10,245 nucleotides of DNA from NCBI GenBank assembly GCA_937891125.1, contig CALAEZ010000295.1, positions 1-10,245 of the forward strand, written 5' to 3'. Below are positions 1 through 6,868 of this stretch, piece by piece. Position numbers and translations under genes: made by a program. Under the pieces are notes generated by a model. The model was not told where the DNA came from. It worked only from the letters and a program-made list of their open reading frames with translations, and searched no databases. The DNA is from an uncultured Treponema sp. GTDB lineage: Bacteria; Spirochaetota; Spirochaetia; Treponematales; Treponemataceae. How positions within the stretch are numbered: position 1 is the stretch's first letter; the number at the start of each line of letters is the position of its first letter.

Positions 1-2
1 AG

Positions 3-302
3 TGGAAAGCTAATTCTGCGAGCTACAAGAGTAAATTTGGCTTTGCTTCCTGGGAAGCGGTTGCAACGGTCGGCACGGAAGAAATGCGCGGAATTGAAGA
101 TTTTGGCGTAAGTGGCACGGGTGGCTTAAAAATTATCTTTTATGATGATGACAAAGAGCCGATTGCATTCATGTGGATGCGCGGAAGTAAGACTGAGCCA
201 ATTTTCCGCATTATGGCTGATGTAAAGGGAAAAAAGCCAGAAATTGAACAGGGGTTAATAAACTGGGAAACAGAAATGCTTTCCATGGCAGATACATTCT
301 AA
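3..302 (+). CDS. Phosphohexomutase family protein, C-terminal end (5' part outside window)
   Basis: The frame is open from base 3 to the TAA at 300-302, so this is the last 99 residues of a longer protein. Bases 180-200 encode RGSKTEP followed by IFRIMADV. This resembles the phosphate-binding loop of the last domain of alpha-D-phosphohexomutases (usually RPSGTEP followed by a beta strand), which suggests an enzyme moving phosphate between C1 and C6 of a hexose. The loop departs from consensus: Gly replaces Pro and Lys replaces the usual Gly. The active-site serine and metal loop lie upstream of the window, so substrate cannot be judged. The stop codon overlaps the ribosome binding site of the next gene, a complete phosphoglucomutase, so the two are probably co-transcribed. 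Family placement rests on this one loop and general fold similarity. Confidence 0.6.
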   Translation, partial: WKANSASYKSKFGFASWEAVATVGTEEMRGIEDFGVSGTGGLKIIFYDDDKEPIAFMWMRGSKTEPIFRIMADVKGKKPEIEQGLINWETEMLSMADTF

Positions 303-306
303 GGAG
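301..306 (+). promoter_or_regulatory. Ribosome binding site of phosphoglucomutase, overlapping upstream stop
   Basis: AAGGAG lies 8 bases before the ATG at 315 and shares two bases with the TAA stop (300-302) of the preceding gene. Ribosomes ending the first mutase would finish on top of this site, which favours translational coupling of the two mutases. It also fixes ATG 315 as the start. Confidence 0.8.
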
Positions 307-314
307 TTTTTCAA

Positions 315-2096
315 ATGGAAAAAGAAGAAATTTTAGCACGCGCTAAAAAGTACATTGCAGAAGAAAAAGATGAGCGTTTCCGAAAGGAAGTAGAAGAGCT
401 TGTTGCAAAAGAAGATATGAAAGAGCTTGAAGACCGCTTCTATCAGACGCTTGAATTTGGTACCGGCGGACTTCGCGGTATTATGGGCGGCGGAACGAAC
501 CGCATGAATACGCTTGAAATTAACCTTGCAACTCAAGGTCTTGCTAACTATGTCTTAAAAGCTTTCCCACAAAAAGCAAAAGACGGCACATTGAGCGCAG
601 TTGTTGCCTACGATAGCCGCAAAAACAGCGATGTATTTGCAGAAGCAACAGCCCTTATTCTAGCTGCAAACGGCATTAAGGCATATCTTTTTACCGGTCT
701 TCGCCCCACTCCAGAGCTCTCATTTGCGATTCGCACTCTTGGTGCGCAGACAGGTGTTGTCGTAACGGCAAGCCACAACCCGCCGCAGTACAACGGCTAC
801 AAAGCCTACTGGGATAACGGTGCTCAGGTTATTGAGCCGCACGATGTTGGAATCATCAAAGAAGTAAACGCTGTAACCGAAGTAAAAACTGTTTCTAAGG
901 AAGAAGCATTAAAGAGCGGAAAGCTTGTTTTAATCGATAAAGAAATTGATGAAAAATACTGGGCTATGTGTAAGGCACAGCTTTTCCGCCCGGACTTAAT
1001 CAAAGAGAAAGCTGGAGACGTAAAAGTCGTCTACACGCCACTTCACGGAACGGGTGCAATGCACGTAGAAAAAGTGCTTGGCGACTTAGGCTTAAAGGTA
1101 ATTACTGTGCCTGAGCAGCGCGAGCCAAATGGTGCTTTCCCAACGGTAGAAAAGCCAAATCCGGAAGAAGCTCCTGCATTAAAGCTTGCAGTAGAGCTTG
1201 GAACTAAAGAAAAGGCTGATGTTGTTATGGCAACCGACCCGGATGCAGACCGCTTTGGAACAGCATTCCCTGATAAGGACGGTAAGTTTGTTTTGGTAAG
1301 CGGAAACCAGATGGGTGCTCTTTTGTGCGAATATGTTCTTCTAAGTCGCAAAGAGCTTGGTAAGATGCCGGTAAATCCTGCTGCAATTCGCTCAATCGTA
1401 ACTTCTAACTTTGTCGACGCAATCTGCGCTAAATACGGCGTTAAACTGTATGACTGCTTAACTGGCTTTAAGTGGATTGCCGCTGTAGAAGATGAGTTTG
1501 AAAAGAGCGGAAAGAACAACTACGTATTCGGCTTAGAAGAAAGCTACGGCTATAAGGTTGAAAAAGAAGTAATGGATAAGGACGGCGTTTCTGCTGCGGC
1601 TATGTGTGCAGAAATGACGCTTTACTGGAGAAGCAAGGGTAAGACGCTTTTGGACCACTTAAACGACATGTGGAAAGAATACGGCTACTTTGAAGACCGC
1701 GCAATCAGCCAGTACTTCCCGGGTGTAAGCGGAAAGAGCGTTATGGACGGCATTATGACTAAGCTCCGTAACGAGGGCTTGAAGACACTTGGCGGAAAGC
1801 CTGTGCTTAAAATCCGCGATATTGGTGAGAGCGTTGAATTTGATCCTGCAAATCCTGCTTCTAAGACACCGGTTGCCCTTCCAAAGAGCAATGTACTGCA
1901 GTTCTATCTTGAAGGCGGCACAATCGTATCTGCACGCCCAAGCGGAACAGAGCCAAAAATCAAGTTCTACATCAACAGTTGCACGCCGGTTGCTGGCGGA
2001 ACGGATGCCGGCTTAGAAGCTGCTAAGAAAGAAGCTGGCGTTCTCTGCGACACAATTTCTGCTGACATTAAGGCTGTTCTTGATGCCGCAAAATAA
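315..2096 (+). CDS. pgm: Phosphoglucomutase / phosphomannomutase, PgcA/PGM2 type (593 aa)
   Basis: Cytosolic enzyme interconverting glucose-1-phosphate and glucose-6-phosphate (possibly mannose phosphates), linking glycolysis to nucleotide sugars, glycogen and surface polysaccharides. All four hallmark loops are visible: phosphoserine loop TASHNP with catalytic Ser153; metal-binding DPDADRFG at Asp308/310/312; sugar-binding GLEESYGY from Gly406; and phosphate-binding RPSGTEPK from Arg541. The N-terminal FGTGGLRG near residues 48-55 and the length match the longer PgcA (Bacillus) / PGM2 group rather than the roughly 450-residue AlgC/ManB group. ATG 315 has AAGGAG at ideal spacing. Compared with neighbours it uses many TTC, TAC, AAC and GAC codons, suggesting high expression. 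A second mutase ends 12 bases upstream; the exonuclease ATG (2083) lies inside the last codons. True sugar preference cannot be told from sequence. Confidence 0.95.
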   Translation: MEKEEILARAKKYIAEEKDERFRKEVEELVAKEDMKELEDRFYQTLEFGTGGLRGIMGGGTNRMNTLEINLATQGLANYVLKAFPQKAKDGTLSAVVAYDSRKNSDVFAEATALILAANGIKAYLFTGLRPTPELSFAIRTLGAQTGVVVTASHNPPQYNGYKAYWDNGAQVIEPHDVGIIKEVNAVTEVKTVSKEEALKSGKLVLIDKEIDEKYWAMCKAQLFRPDLIKEKAGDVKVVYTPLHGTGAMHVEKVLGDLGLKVITVPEQREPNGAFPTVEKPNPEEAPALKLAVELGTKEKADVVMATDPDADRFGTAFPDKDGKFVLVSGNQMGALLCEYVLLSRKELGKMPVNPAAIRSIVTSNFVDAICAKYGVKLYDCLTGFKWIAAVEDEFEKSGKNNYVFGLEESYGYKVEKEVMDKDGVSAAAMCAEMTLYWRSKGKTLLDHLNDMWKEYGYFEDRAISQYFPGVSGKSVMDGIMTKLRNEGLKTLGGKPVLKIRDIGESVEFDPANPASKTPVALPKSNVLQFYLEGGTIVSARPSGTEPKIKFYINSCTPVAGGTDAGLEAAKKEAGVLCDTISADIKAVLDAAK

Positions 2097-2694
2097 ACCC
2101 TTACTGCGGTTTATAAAGGACTACAAAAGACTTTCCCGTCTGCTTTCAGACGGGAAAGTCTTTTGTGCTTTTGATACAGAAACCACAGGTTTAAGTTCGC
2201 ATACAGACCGCGTCATAGAGCTTGGCGCGGTTACGTTTTGTATGCAGCCTTCCGGCATTTGCGTGCTTGATACCTTTAACTGCCTTGTAAATCCAGAACG
2301 TCCGCTTCCGCCCATTTGTAGCGAGCTTTCTCATATTACTGACAGCATGGTGCGTGACGCGCCTGTTATGAAAAGTGTGCTTCCTGATTTTCTGCGCTTT
2401 ATTGACGGCTCTATTTTAGTAGCGCATAATGCGCCTTTTGACATGAAATTTATGAATGCTGAAAGTGAGCGTGCAGGTTTTCCGCCGCTTTCAAACCTTT
2501 GCGTGGATACGCTCCGTATGAGTCGCACGCTTTTGCCTGCAAACGGGCACTGGAATCTGCAATTCCTTGCAAAACAGTTTGCTGTTGACGTGCACGCAGC
2601 TCACCGCGCCTGTGATGATGCCCGCGTCTGCATGGAAATTATGCTTCATCTGCTTGCGTTGCCGTCGTTTCCCCGTCCTGCCGAAGCTGAATGA
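2083..2694 (+). CDS. DnaQ-like 3'-5' exonuclease, DEDDh family (203 aa)
   Basis: Probable 3'-5' exonuclease of the DNA polymerase III epsilon type. Exo I is FDTETTGL with Asp31 and Glu33; Exo II is HNAPFD with Asp120; Exo III is HRACDDAR with His174 and Asp179. All catalytic residues are present. At about 200 residues it is a stand-alone exonuclease domain without the C-terminal extension of E. coli DnaQ, so it may be a proofreading subunit or a repair nuclease. ATG 2083 is chosen because no other start codon lies between it and the catalytic fold, and AAGG (2070-2073) is 9 bases upstream; a TTG directly before it (2080) is possible. The gene overlaps the phosphoglucomutase end by 14 bases. 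Codons about 15-28 run through an 18-bp terminator-like hairpin, and I see no separate promoter, so expression probably depends on read-through from the mutase gene. Confidence 0.88.
   Translation: MPQNKPLLRFIKDYKRLSRLLSDGKVFCAFDTETTGLSSHTDRVIELGAVTFCMQPSGICVLDTFNCLVNPERPLPPICSELSHITDSMVRDAPVMKSVLPDFLRFIDGSILVAHNAPFDMKFMNAESERAGFPPLSNLCVDTLRMSRTLLPANGHWNLQFLAKQFAVDVHAAHRACDDARVCMEIMLHLLALPSFPRPAEAE
2125..2164 (+). terminator. Perfect 18-bp hairpin, putative intrinsic terminator/attenuator inside exonuclease gene
   Basis: Bases 2125-2142 are the exact reverse complement of 2147-2164 with a 4-base CTTT loop. The stem starts AAAAGAC and ends GTCTTTT, with a GC-rich part near the loop. It lies 28 bases after the mutase stop, where a terminator is expected, but inside the reading frame of the next gene. 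The run of T is only four and is then broken (GTGC), so termination may be partial. The symmetric flanks could also act on the opposite strand. The structure is certain; its role is inferred. Confidence 0.7.
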
Positions 2695-2731
2695 GCCCTA
2701 TACGGATGGTTATAGCCAGCGTGAAATCTGT

Positions 2732-2760
2732 TTGCAAAATCCGATTAAACCCCCTATAGT
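2732..2760 (+). promoter_or_regulatory. Sigma70-type promoter of hexokinase
   Basis: A -35 box TTGCAA (2732-2737), a 17-base spacer and a -10 box TATAGT (2755-2760). The expected start of transcription is about base 2767, next to the hexokinase ATG at 2768, so the mRNA may have no leader. The promoter lies between the exonuclease stop and the hexokinase start. Predicted from consensus only. Confidence 0.6.
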
Positions 2761-2767
2761 TGTAGCT

Positions 2768-4069
2768 ATGTTAGATTCTGTAGCATCTTTTCTGAAAAAA
2801 CATCATTTTCCGCTGTCGGTTAGTGAGCGGAGTATTGTTGACAGCTTGCTTTCTGATATGAAAGTGGGATTAGAAAATCCTGAAAACGCTTTTCAAGATA
2901 TGATTTCAACCTGGTTTTTGCCACCAGAGACAACGCCAAAAAATGCTTCTGTCATTGTGATAGATGCTGGCGGCACTAATTTTAGAAGCTGCCTAGTCCA
3001 TTTTTCTGCCGATGGTGTGCCCTGTATCAGTGAGTTTCGAAAAACGAAAATGCCTGGCGTTGAGTGCGCACTTACGAAAAAAACTTTTTTTTCGGCTATC
3101 GCTGACAATATTGCATACTTAAAAGATAAGGCTGAGCGTATAGGCTTTTGTTTTTCTTATCCGATGACGATTACGCAAGACGGCGATGGTATTGTGCGCG
3201 CTTTTAGCAAGGAAATTAAGGCAGACGAGGTTGTTGGCTGTGCTGTTGGCGCTTGCCTTGGCGAGGAGCTTACCAGGCGTGGCTGGAGAAGCCTAAAAAA
3301 GATTTCGCTTTTAAACGACACGGTTGCAGCGCTTTTAGCGGGGGCGGCCGATATCCCGTGTGGTGTGCGCTATTCTTCGTATGTTGGCTTTATTTTGGGA
3401 ACTGGCTTAAATGCTGCTTATATTCAGCCTGCAGGAACATTCGGCAAAAAAAGCATGCAACGGCAGATTGTCGTCTGCGAAAGTGGCAAAGCAGGCGGAT
3501 TTATGCGAAGTGGTTTTGACTGTGCGCTTGATGAAACACTCCAGCATCCTGGCGCGTATCAGCTTGAAAAATGCTGTTCGGGTGCTTACTTAGGCCCGTT
3601 AGCACTTGTTGTCTTAAAAGCAGCTTGTGCTGATAAGTTGATAAGCGCAGACACGGCACCTTTCCTTGCGTCACTTGCACAGCTTACGCTTGTTGAGCTT
3701 GACCGTTTTCTGCATGCACCATATAAGGCTGCAACCGATGAAGGAGCCTCTGTATTACATAGTTGCATACAAAATGAAAAAGACGTGGAAATCATCTATG
3801 AGCTTTTAGATGCGCTTATTGACCGAAGTGCATGGTATGCAGCCAACATACTGACAGCTTGCGTGGTGCAAAGCGGGGAGGGACGGTGTGCAAGCAGCCC
3901 TGTTTGCGTGTTGTGCAATGGCACAACTTTTTTTAAGACGCACCATTTACGTGAGCGTGCAGAAGGCTATCTTGAAGCGCTTTTAACGCAGGAGCGTGGG
4001 CTGTATTACGAAATAGTCAGTAAAACTGATGACATCACGGTGGGAACGGCAATAGCAGCTTTTGTATAG
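2768..4069 (+). CDS. hxk: Hexokinase, eukaryote-type (433 aa)
   Basis: ATP-dependent cytosolic kinase phosphorylating glucose, and possibly other hexoses, at C6. The sequence follows the eukaryotic hexokinase fold rather than bacterial glucokinase or ROK kinases. It has the phosphate loop DAGGTNFRSC (Asp66-Asn71), FSYPMT corresponding to the conserved FSFP sugar site, LNDTVAALLAG with catalytic base Asp184, GTGLNAAY at 211-218, SGAYLG, and VGTAIAAF near the C-terminus. Length fits a single ~50-kDa hexokinase unit. The frame is open back to 2567, but that extension lies inside the exonuclease gene and lacks hexokinase similarity. ATG 2768 is the first plausible start and gives a normal N-terminus. 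There is no Shine-Dalgarno sequence; a promoter -10 box ends 7 bases before ATG. Its product is the substrate of the phosphoglucomutase upstream. Hexokinases of this type are known in spirochaetes. Confidence 0.93.
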   Translation: MLDSVASFLKKHHFPLSVSERSIVDSLLSDMKVGLENPENAFQDMISTWFLPPETTPKNASVIVIDAGGTNFRSCLVHFSADGVPCISEFRKTKMPGVECALTKKTFFSAIADNIAYLKDKAERIGFCFSYPMTITQDGDGIVRAFSKEIKADEVVGCAVGACLGEELTRRGWRSLKKISLLNDTVAALLAGAADIPCGVRYSSYVGFILGTGLNAAYIQPAGTFGKKSMQRQIVVCESGKAGGFMRSGFDCALDETLQHPGAYQLEKCCSGAYLGPLALVVLKAACADKLISADTAPFLASLAQLTLVELDRFLHAPYKAATDEGASVLHSCIQNEKDVEIIYELLDALIDRSAWYAANILTACVVQSGEGRCASSPVCVLCNGTTFFKTHHLRERAEGYLEALLTQERGLYYEIVSKTDDITVGTAIAAFV

Positions 4070-4097
4070 ATTTTTTTTGAAAAAAATAAAAAAAATC
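4069..4097 (+). repeat. A/T-only inverted repeat, likely UP element of the tRNA promoter
   Basis: GA followed by eight T (4069-4078) is mirrored by eight A followed by TC (4088-4097), with a 9-base A-rich spacer. It ends 11 bases before the -35 box of the tRNA promoter, so it covers roughly -75 to -47 from the expected start. A-tracts here suit an UP element bound by the RNA polymerase alpha subunit, as at many stable-RNA promoters. It could also be a weak terminator for hexokinase, but it lacks GC pairs. Confidence 0.5.
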
Positions 4098-4108
4098 AGT
4101 TGAAGCTG

Positions 4109-4137
4109 TTGACAAAGTTTTATGAGTCAGCTATATT
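4109..4137 (+). promoter_or_regulatory. Near-consensus promoter of tRNA-Glu
   Basis: A perfect -35 box TTGACA (4109-4114), 17-base spacer and -10 box TATATT (4132-4137). Transcription should start near 4144, leaving about 20 bases of leader to be removed by RNase P. It is the best match to the sigma70 consensus in this window, fitting a stable-RNA gene. Confidence 0.8.
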
Positions 4138-4163
4138 ATCACAGTCGCACGAAGCGATGAGAT

Positions 4164-4235
4164 GTCTCCTTCGTCTAGTGGTTAGGACATCGGGTTTTCA
4201 TCCCGACAACAGGCGTTCAATTCGCCTAGGAGATG
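4164..4235 (+). tRNA. tRNA-Glu (anticodon UUC)
   Basis: A full cloverleaf can be drawn by eye. The acceptor 5' strand 4164-4170 pairs with 4228-4234. The D-arm region has GTCT and AGGAC. The anticodon stem TCGGG/CCCGA encloses a 7-base loop (4195-4201) with anticodon TTC at 4197-4199. The T stem AGGCG/CGCCT encloses TTCAATT. The discriminator is G4235. CCA is not encoded (GCA follows), so it must be added after transcription. The first acceptor pair is a G-U wobble instead of the common G-C. The sequence is close to bacterial tRNA-Glu throughout. It is flanked by its own promoter and terminator and so is a single-gene unit that decodes GAA and GAG. Confidence 0.95.
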
Positions 4236-4237
4236 GC

Positions 4238-4278
4238 AAAAGCCTTGTAAGAATTTTTTCTTACAAGGCTTTTTTTTT
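4238..4278 (+). terminator. Strong intrinsic terminator of tRNA-Glu
   Basis: Bases 4238-4253 pair perfectly over 16 bp with 4259-4274, around a T-rich loop. The right arm runs into eight T (4271-4278). It starts 2 bases after the mature tRNA end and isolates the tRNA unit from the helicase gene. Confidence 0.9.
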
Positions 4279-4305
4279 AGCAACTGAATAGGAGCTGCTT
4301 CAAAC

Positions 4306-6777
4306 ATGAACGTTAATAAACGCTTTGCTTTATCGGTTATCACACAAATGCGTGCTGCAATTGCAGAAGCTGATGGTAACGAAGTGTTTTTTTCTGGCGT
4401 CATAGATGAGCACGGTATGGTGACGCATGTTACCGTGGGCGCTCGCGGAAACAGTCATGAAGTGCCTGTGCAGTACGCTGCTATGCGTGCAGGTTCAGTT
4501 CTCATTCATAATCATCCGTCAAATAATCTTCACCCCTCGGATGCCGATTTGGGCATTGCATCAAATTGTGCAGAGAATGCGCAAGGTTTTTACATTGTAA
4601 ATAATGCGGTCAGTGATGTATACGTGGTTGTAGAGCCCATAAAGCCCACCGTAACGGTATTACTTTCCCCTGAAAAAGCCGCTTCCTACCTTTCGCGTAC
4701 CGGTCCACTTGCAAAGCTTTCACCTCACTATGAGGAGCGTGGCGTGCAGTTAGAGCTTGTTCGTGCCATTGCAGAAAGCTTTAATCGGAATGTGGTTGGT
4801 GTGTTTGAGGCAGGAACGGGTGTTGGTAAATCTTTTGCCTATTTAATCCCGTCGCTCTTGTGGGTGGCGCAGAATAAAGAGCGTGTTGTTATTTCAACAG
4901 GAACTATCAACCTGCAGCAGCAGCTGACAGAAAAAGATATTCCAGCTGCAGAAAAAATTATTGGAAAAAAAATAAAAGCCGTGCTAGTGAAGGGACGTCA
5001 GAACTACGTTTGCTTGCGCCGCTTAGATGATGCAGGAAAAGAGCGCGATTTATTTACTGAAGATACTGAAATCTTTGACCGACTTGCATCGTGGGCTAAA
5101 GAAACAAAGACAGGCGATCGCAGTGATTTGACCTTTATGCCAACAGAAAGCGTCTGGTCTCGGATACAATCTGAGGCTGACGCATGTCTTGGTATGCGTT
5201 GCCCATTTCGAGAAAAGTGCTTTGTTATGCGCATGCGTAAAGAAGCCAGTGATGCAAATCTGCTTGTGGTAAATCATCATCTTCTGTTTGCTGATATTGA
5301 GTCACGCATGAGTGGCGTAGGCTATGACGATACGGCTGTCTTACCACCCTATAGGCGTATCGTTTTTGATGAAGCGCACGGCATTGAAAGCGCTGCTACC
5401 AGTTTTTTTAGTGAAAGTCTAAATCGCTTTAAGATTACAAAGCAGCTCAATTTACTGTGGCGCGAAAAGCGTGGGGCCGCTGCTGGCTTTTTATTTACGG
5501 TCGCAGCGCTTGCCCGAGAGGATTATACTGCAGAGATTCAGTCTGCAATCAGCACGGTAAAAGCGGCTGTTCATACGCTTGAAGAAACGGTGCTTTCAGA
5601 GCTTGATGCTCGAAATGAAAGCTCGCTTCGGCTGTATATGGCTACGGCGCCTCGTTTTAATCAGGTGCTGCATGCGCTTTCATATTTACAGAAGCAGCTC
5701 GCAACCGTGACGGCGCTTATGCGTGACATGATGGAAACAATCGAGGAAGAAGACCGCGATGTTCCGGCCTTGTATGAGACAAAATCTGTTTTGAGGCGCC
5801 TTGACGATATGGTTTCTCTTTGTAAGCAATTTCTAGAATGGGACGAGCATCCTGAAAACGTGTTTTGGTTAGAAAAACGCCGTTTAAGTCCTGCTGCTGC
5901 AAAAAATTATGAAACACCGTTTTATGTGCAGCTTTATCAAACACCGCTTGATGTTGCGCCACTTATGAATACGGGCGTATTCGAGCCGATGAAAACGATT
6001 GTTTGTACATCGGCAACGCTAGGAATTGGTGGCTCATTTTCATTCTGGCAGCGGCAGGTTGGAGTCAAATTTGTGGAAAAGGAGCGCTTGCTTTCAGGTA
6101 CGTTTCCTTCGCCATTTCCGTATAAAACTAATATGTTGCTTGCCGTTCCGTTAGATGCGCCGTTTCCTGACAGCCGTGATTTTCAGGCATTCGTTGAGCA
6201 AGCGGTGGTGCGTCTTATCAAGTCCGCTCAAGGACGAACGTTAATTCTTTTTACCTCGTATGATTCCTTGCGCAAAGCATGTGAGGCTGCTCGATTTGCG
6301 CTGAGAGCAAGTGGTATTACGATTCTGAAGCAAGGAGAAGATGACCGCTTTCGTCTGTTATCAGCATTTAAAAATGATACGGCGAGTGTGCTTTTTGCAA
6401 CGGCGTCATTTTGGGAAGGGGTGGATGTGCCAGGCGATTCGCTTTCACAAGTGGTGATTGCAAAGCTTCCCTTTGGCGTTCCGAGTGATCCTGTTTTTGC
6501 TGCGCGAAGTGAGCGTATTGAAAGCCGCGGCGGTAACGCTTTTATGGAGCTTTCTGTTCCAGAGGCAGTAATTCAATTTAGACAGGGTTTTGGCCGGCTT
6601 ATTCGGCGTAGTGATGACCGAGGTGCGGTAGTGGTTCTTGATAAGCGTATTATGGAAAAACCGTATGGCAGAATCTTTCGTTCAAGCGTTCCTGACTGTC
6701 GCTGTCTGTATGAACCGCTTGAAGTTGTCTGTGCTGAAGTTGACCGTATGATACATACTACGCATGCTTCATGCTGA
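4306..6777 (+). CDS. DinG/XPD-like Fe-S DNA helicase with N-terminal JAB/JAMM domain (823 aa)
   Basis: Probable ATP-dependent 5'-3' DNA helicase of the DinG/XPD superfamily 2 group, acting in repair or R-loop and replication conflicts. From residue ~160: Walker A GTGVGKS (Gly170-Ser176), four Fe-S cysteines at 236, 294, 299 and 305, DEAH box 355-358, TSATLG 568-573, FWEGVDVPG around Glu704, and motif VI QFRQGFGRLIRR (757-768). Before this, residues ~1-120 form a RadC-like JAB domain with a complete JAMM signature: Glu26, then HNHP with His68 and His70, Ser78 and Asp81. E. coli DinG lacks such a domain, and Firmicutes DinG carries a DEDD exonuclease there. The JAB part could be a metalloprotease, nuclease-like or binding module; its role is unknown. 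ATG 4306 has AGGAG 11 bases upstream. The stop is followed by the S20 promoter. I give no dinG symbol because orthology is unproven. Confidence 0.88.
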   Translation: MNVNKRFALSVITQMRAAIAEADGNEVFFSGVIDEHGMVTHVTVGARGNSHEVPVQYAAMRAGSVLIHNHPSNNLHPSDADLGIASNCAENAQGFYIVNNAVSDVYVVVEPIKPTVTVLLSPEKAASYLSRTGPLAKLSPHYEERGVQLELVRAIAESFNRNVVGVFEAGTGVGKSFAYLIPSLLWVAQNKERVVISTGTINLQQQLTEKDIPAAEKIIGKKIKAVLVKGRQNYVCLRRLDDAGKERDLFTEDTEIFDRLASWAKETKTGDRSDLTFMPTESVWSRIQSEADACLGMRCPFREKCFVMRMRKEASDANLLVVNHHLLFADIESRMSGVGYDDTAVLPPYRRIVFDEAHGIESAATSFFSESLNRFKITKQLNLLWREKRGAAAGFLFTVAALAREDYTAEIQSAISTVKAAVHTLEETVLSELDARNESSLRLYMATAPRFNQVLHALSYLQKQLATVTALMRDMMETIEEEDRDVPALYETKSVLRRLDDMVSLCKQFLEWDEHPENVFWLEKRRLSPAAAKNYETPFYVQLYQTPLDVAPLMNTGVFEPMKTIVCTSATLGIGGSFSFWQRQVGVKFVEKERLLSGTFPSPFPYKTNMLLAVPLDAPFPDSRDFQAFVEQAVVRLIKSAQGRTLILFTSYDSLRKACEAARFALRASGITILKQGEDDRFRLLSAFKNDTASVLFATASFWEGVDVPGDSLSQVVIAKLPFGVPSDPVFAARSERIESRGGNAFMELSVPEAVIQFRQGFGRLIRRSDDRGAVVVLDKRIMEKPYGRIFRSSVPDCRCLYEPLEVVCAEVDRMIHTTHASC

Positions 6778-6811
6778 CAGGAGTAATGCGATATATGTTC
6801 AACACGACTAC

Positions 6812-6840
6812 TTGACTATCATTGAAAGCTTTGTTAGTAT
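6812..6840 (+). promoter_or_regulatory. Promoter of ribosomal protein S20
   Basis: A -35 box TTGACT (6812-6817), 17-base spacer and -10 box TAGTAT (6835-6840), in the gap between the helicase and rpsT. The expected start is near 6847, giving a leader of about 22 bases that contains a G-rich ribosome binding site. Prediction from consensus and position. Confidence 0.65.
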
Positions 6841-6868
6841 ACCAACAGTTTTTGTTTGGGGGGCTCCT

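Noticed and set aside
1043..1519. 158-codon minus-strand frame inside phosphoglucomutase
   Set aside because: It lies entirely within a gene with all catalytic motifs on the + strand and has no motif or ribosome binding site of its own.
2567..2767. N-terminal extension of hexokinase to base 2567
   Set aside because: The added residues fall in the exonuclease gene in another frame and are unlike hexokinase; ATG 2768 with its promoter gives the normal N-terminus.
6786..6815. Nine-codon mini-ORF after AGGAG between helicase and rpsT
   Set aside because: AGGAG is only 2 bases from the ATG, and the frame lies upstream of the rpsT transcription start and overlaps its -35 box.
6764..6868. N-terminal extension of S20 to ATG 6764
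   Set aside because: It starts inside the helicase gene and before the rpsT promoter. S20 proteins begin with MATKK-like sequence, matching TTG 6869.
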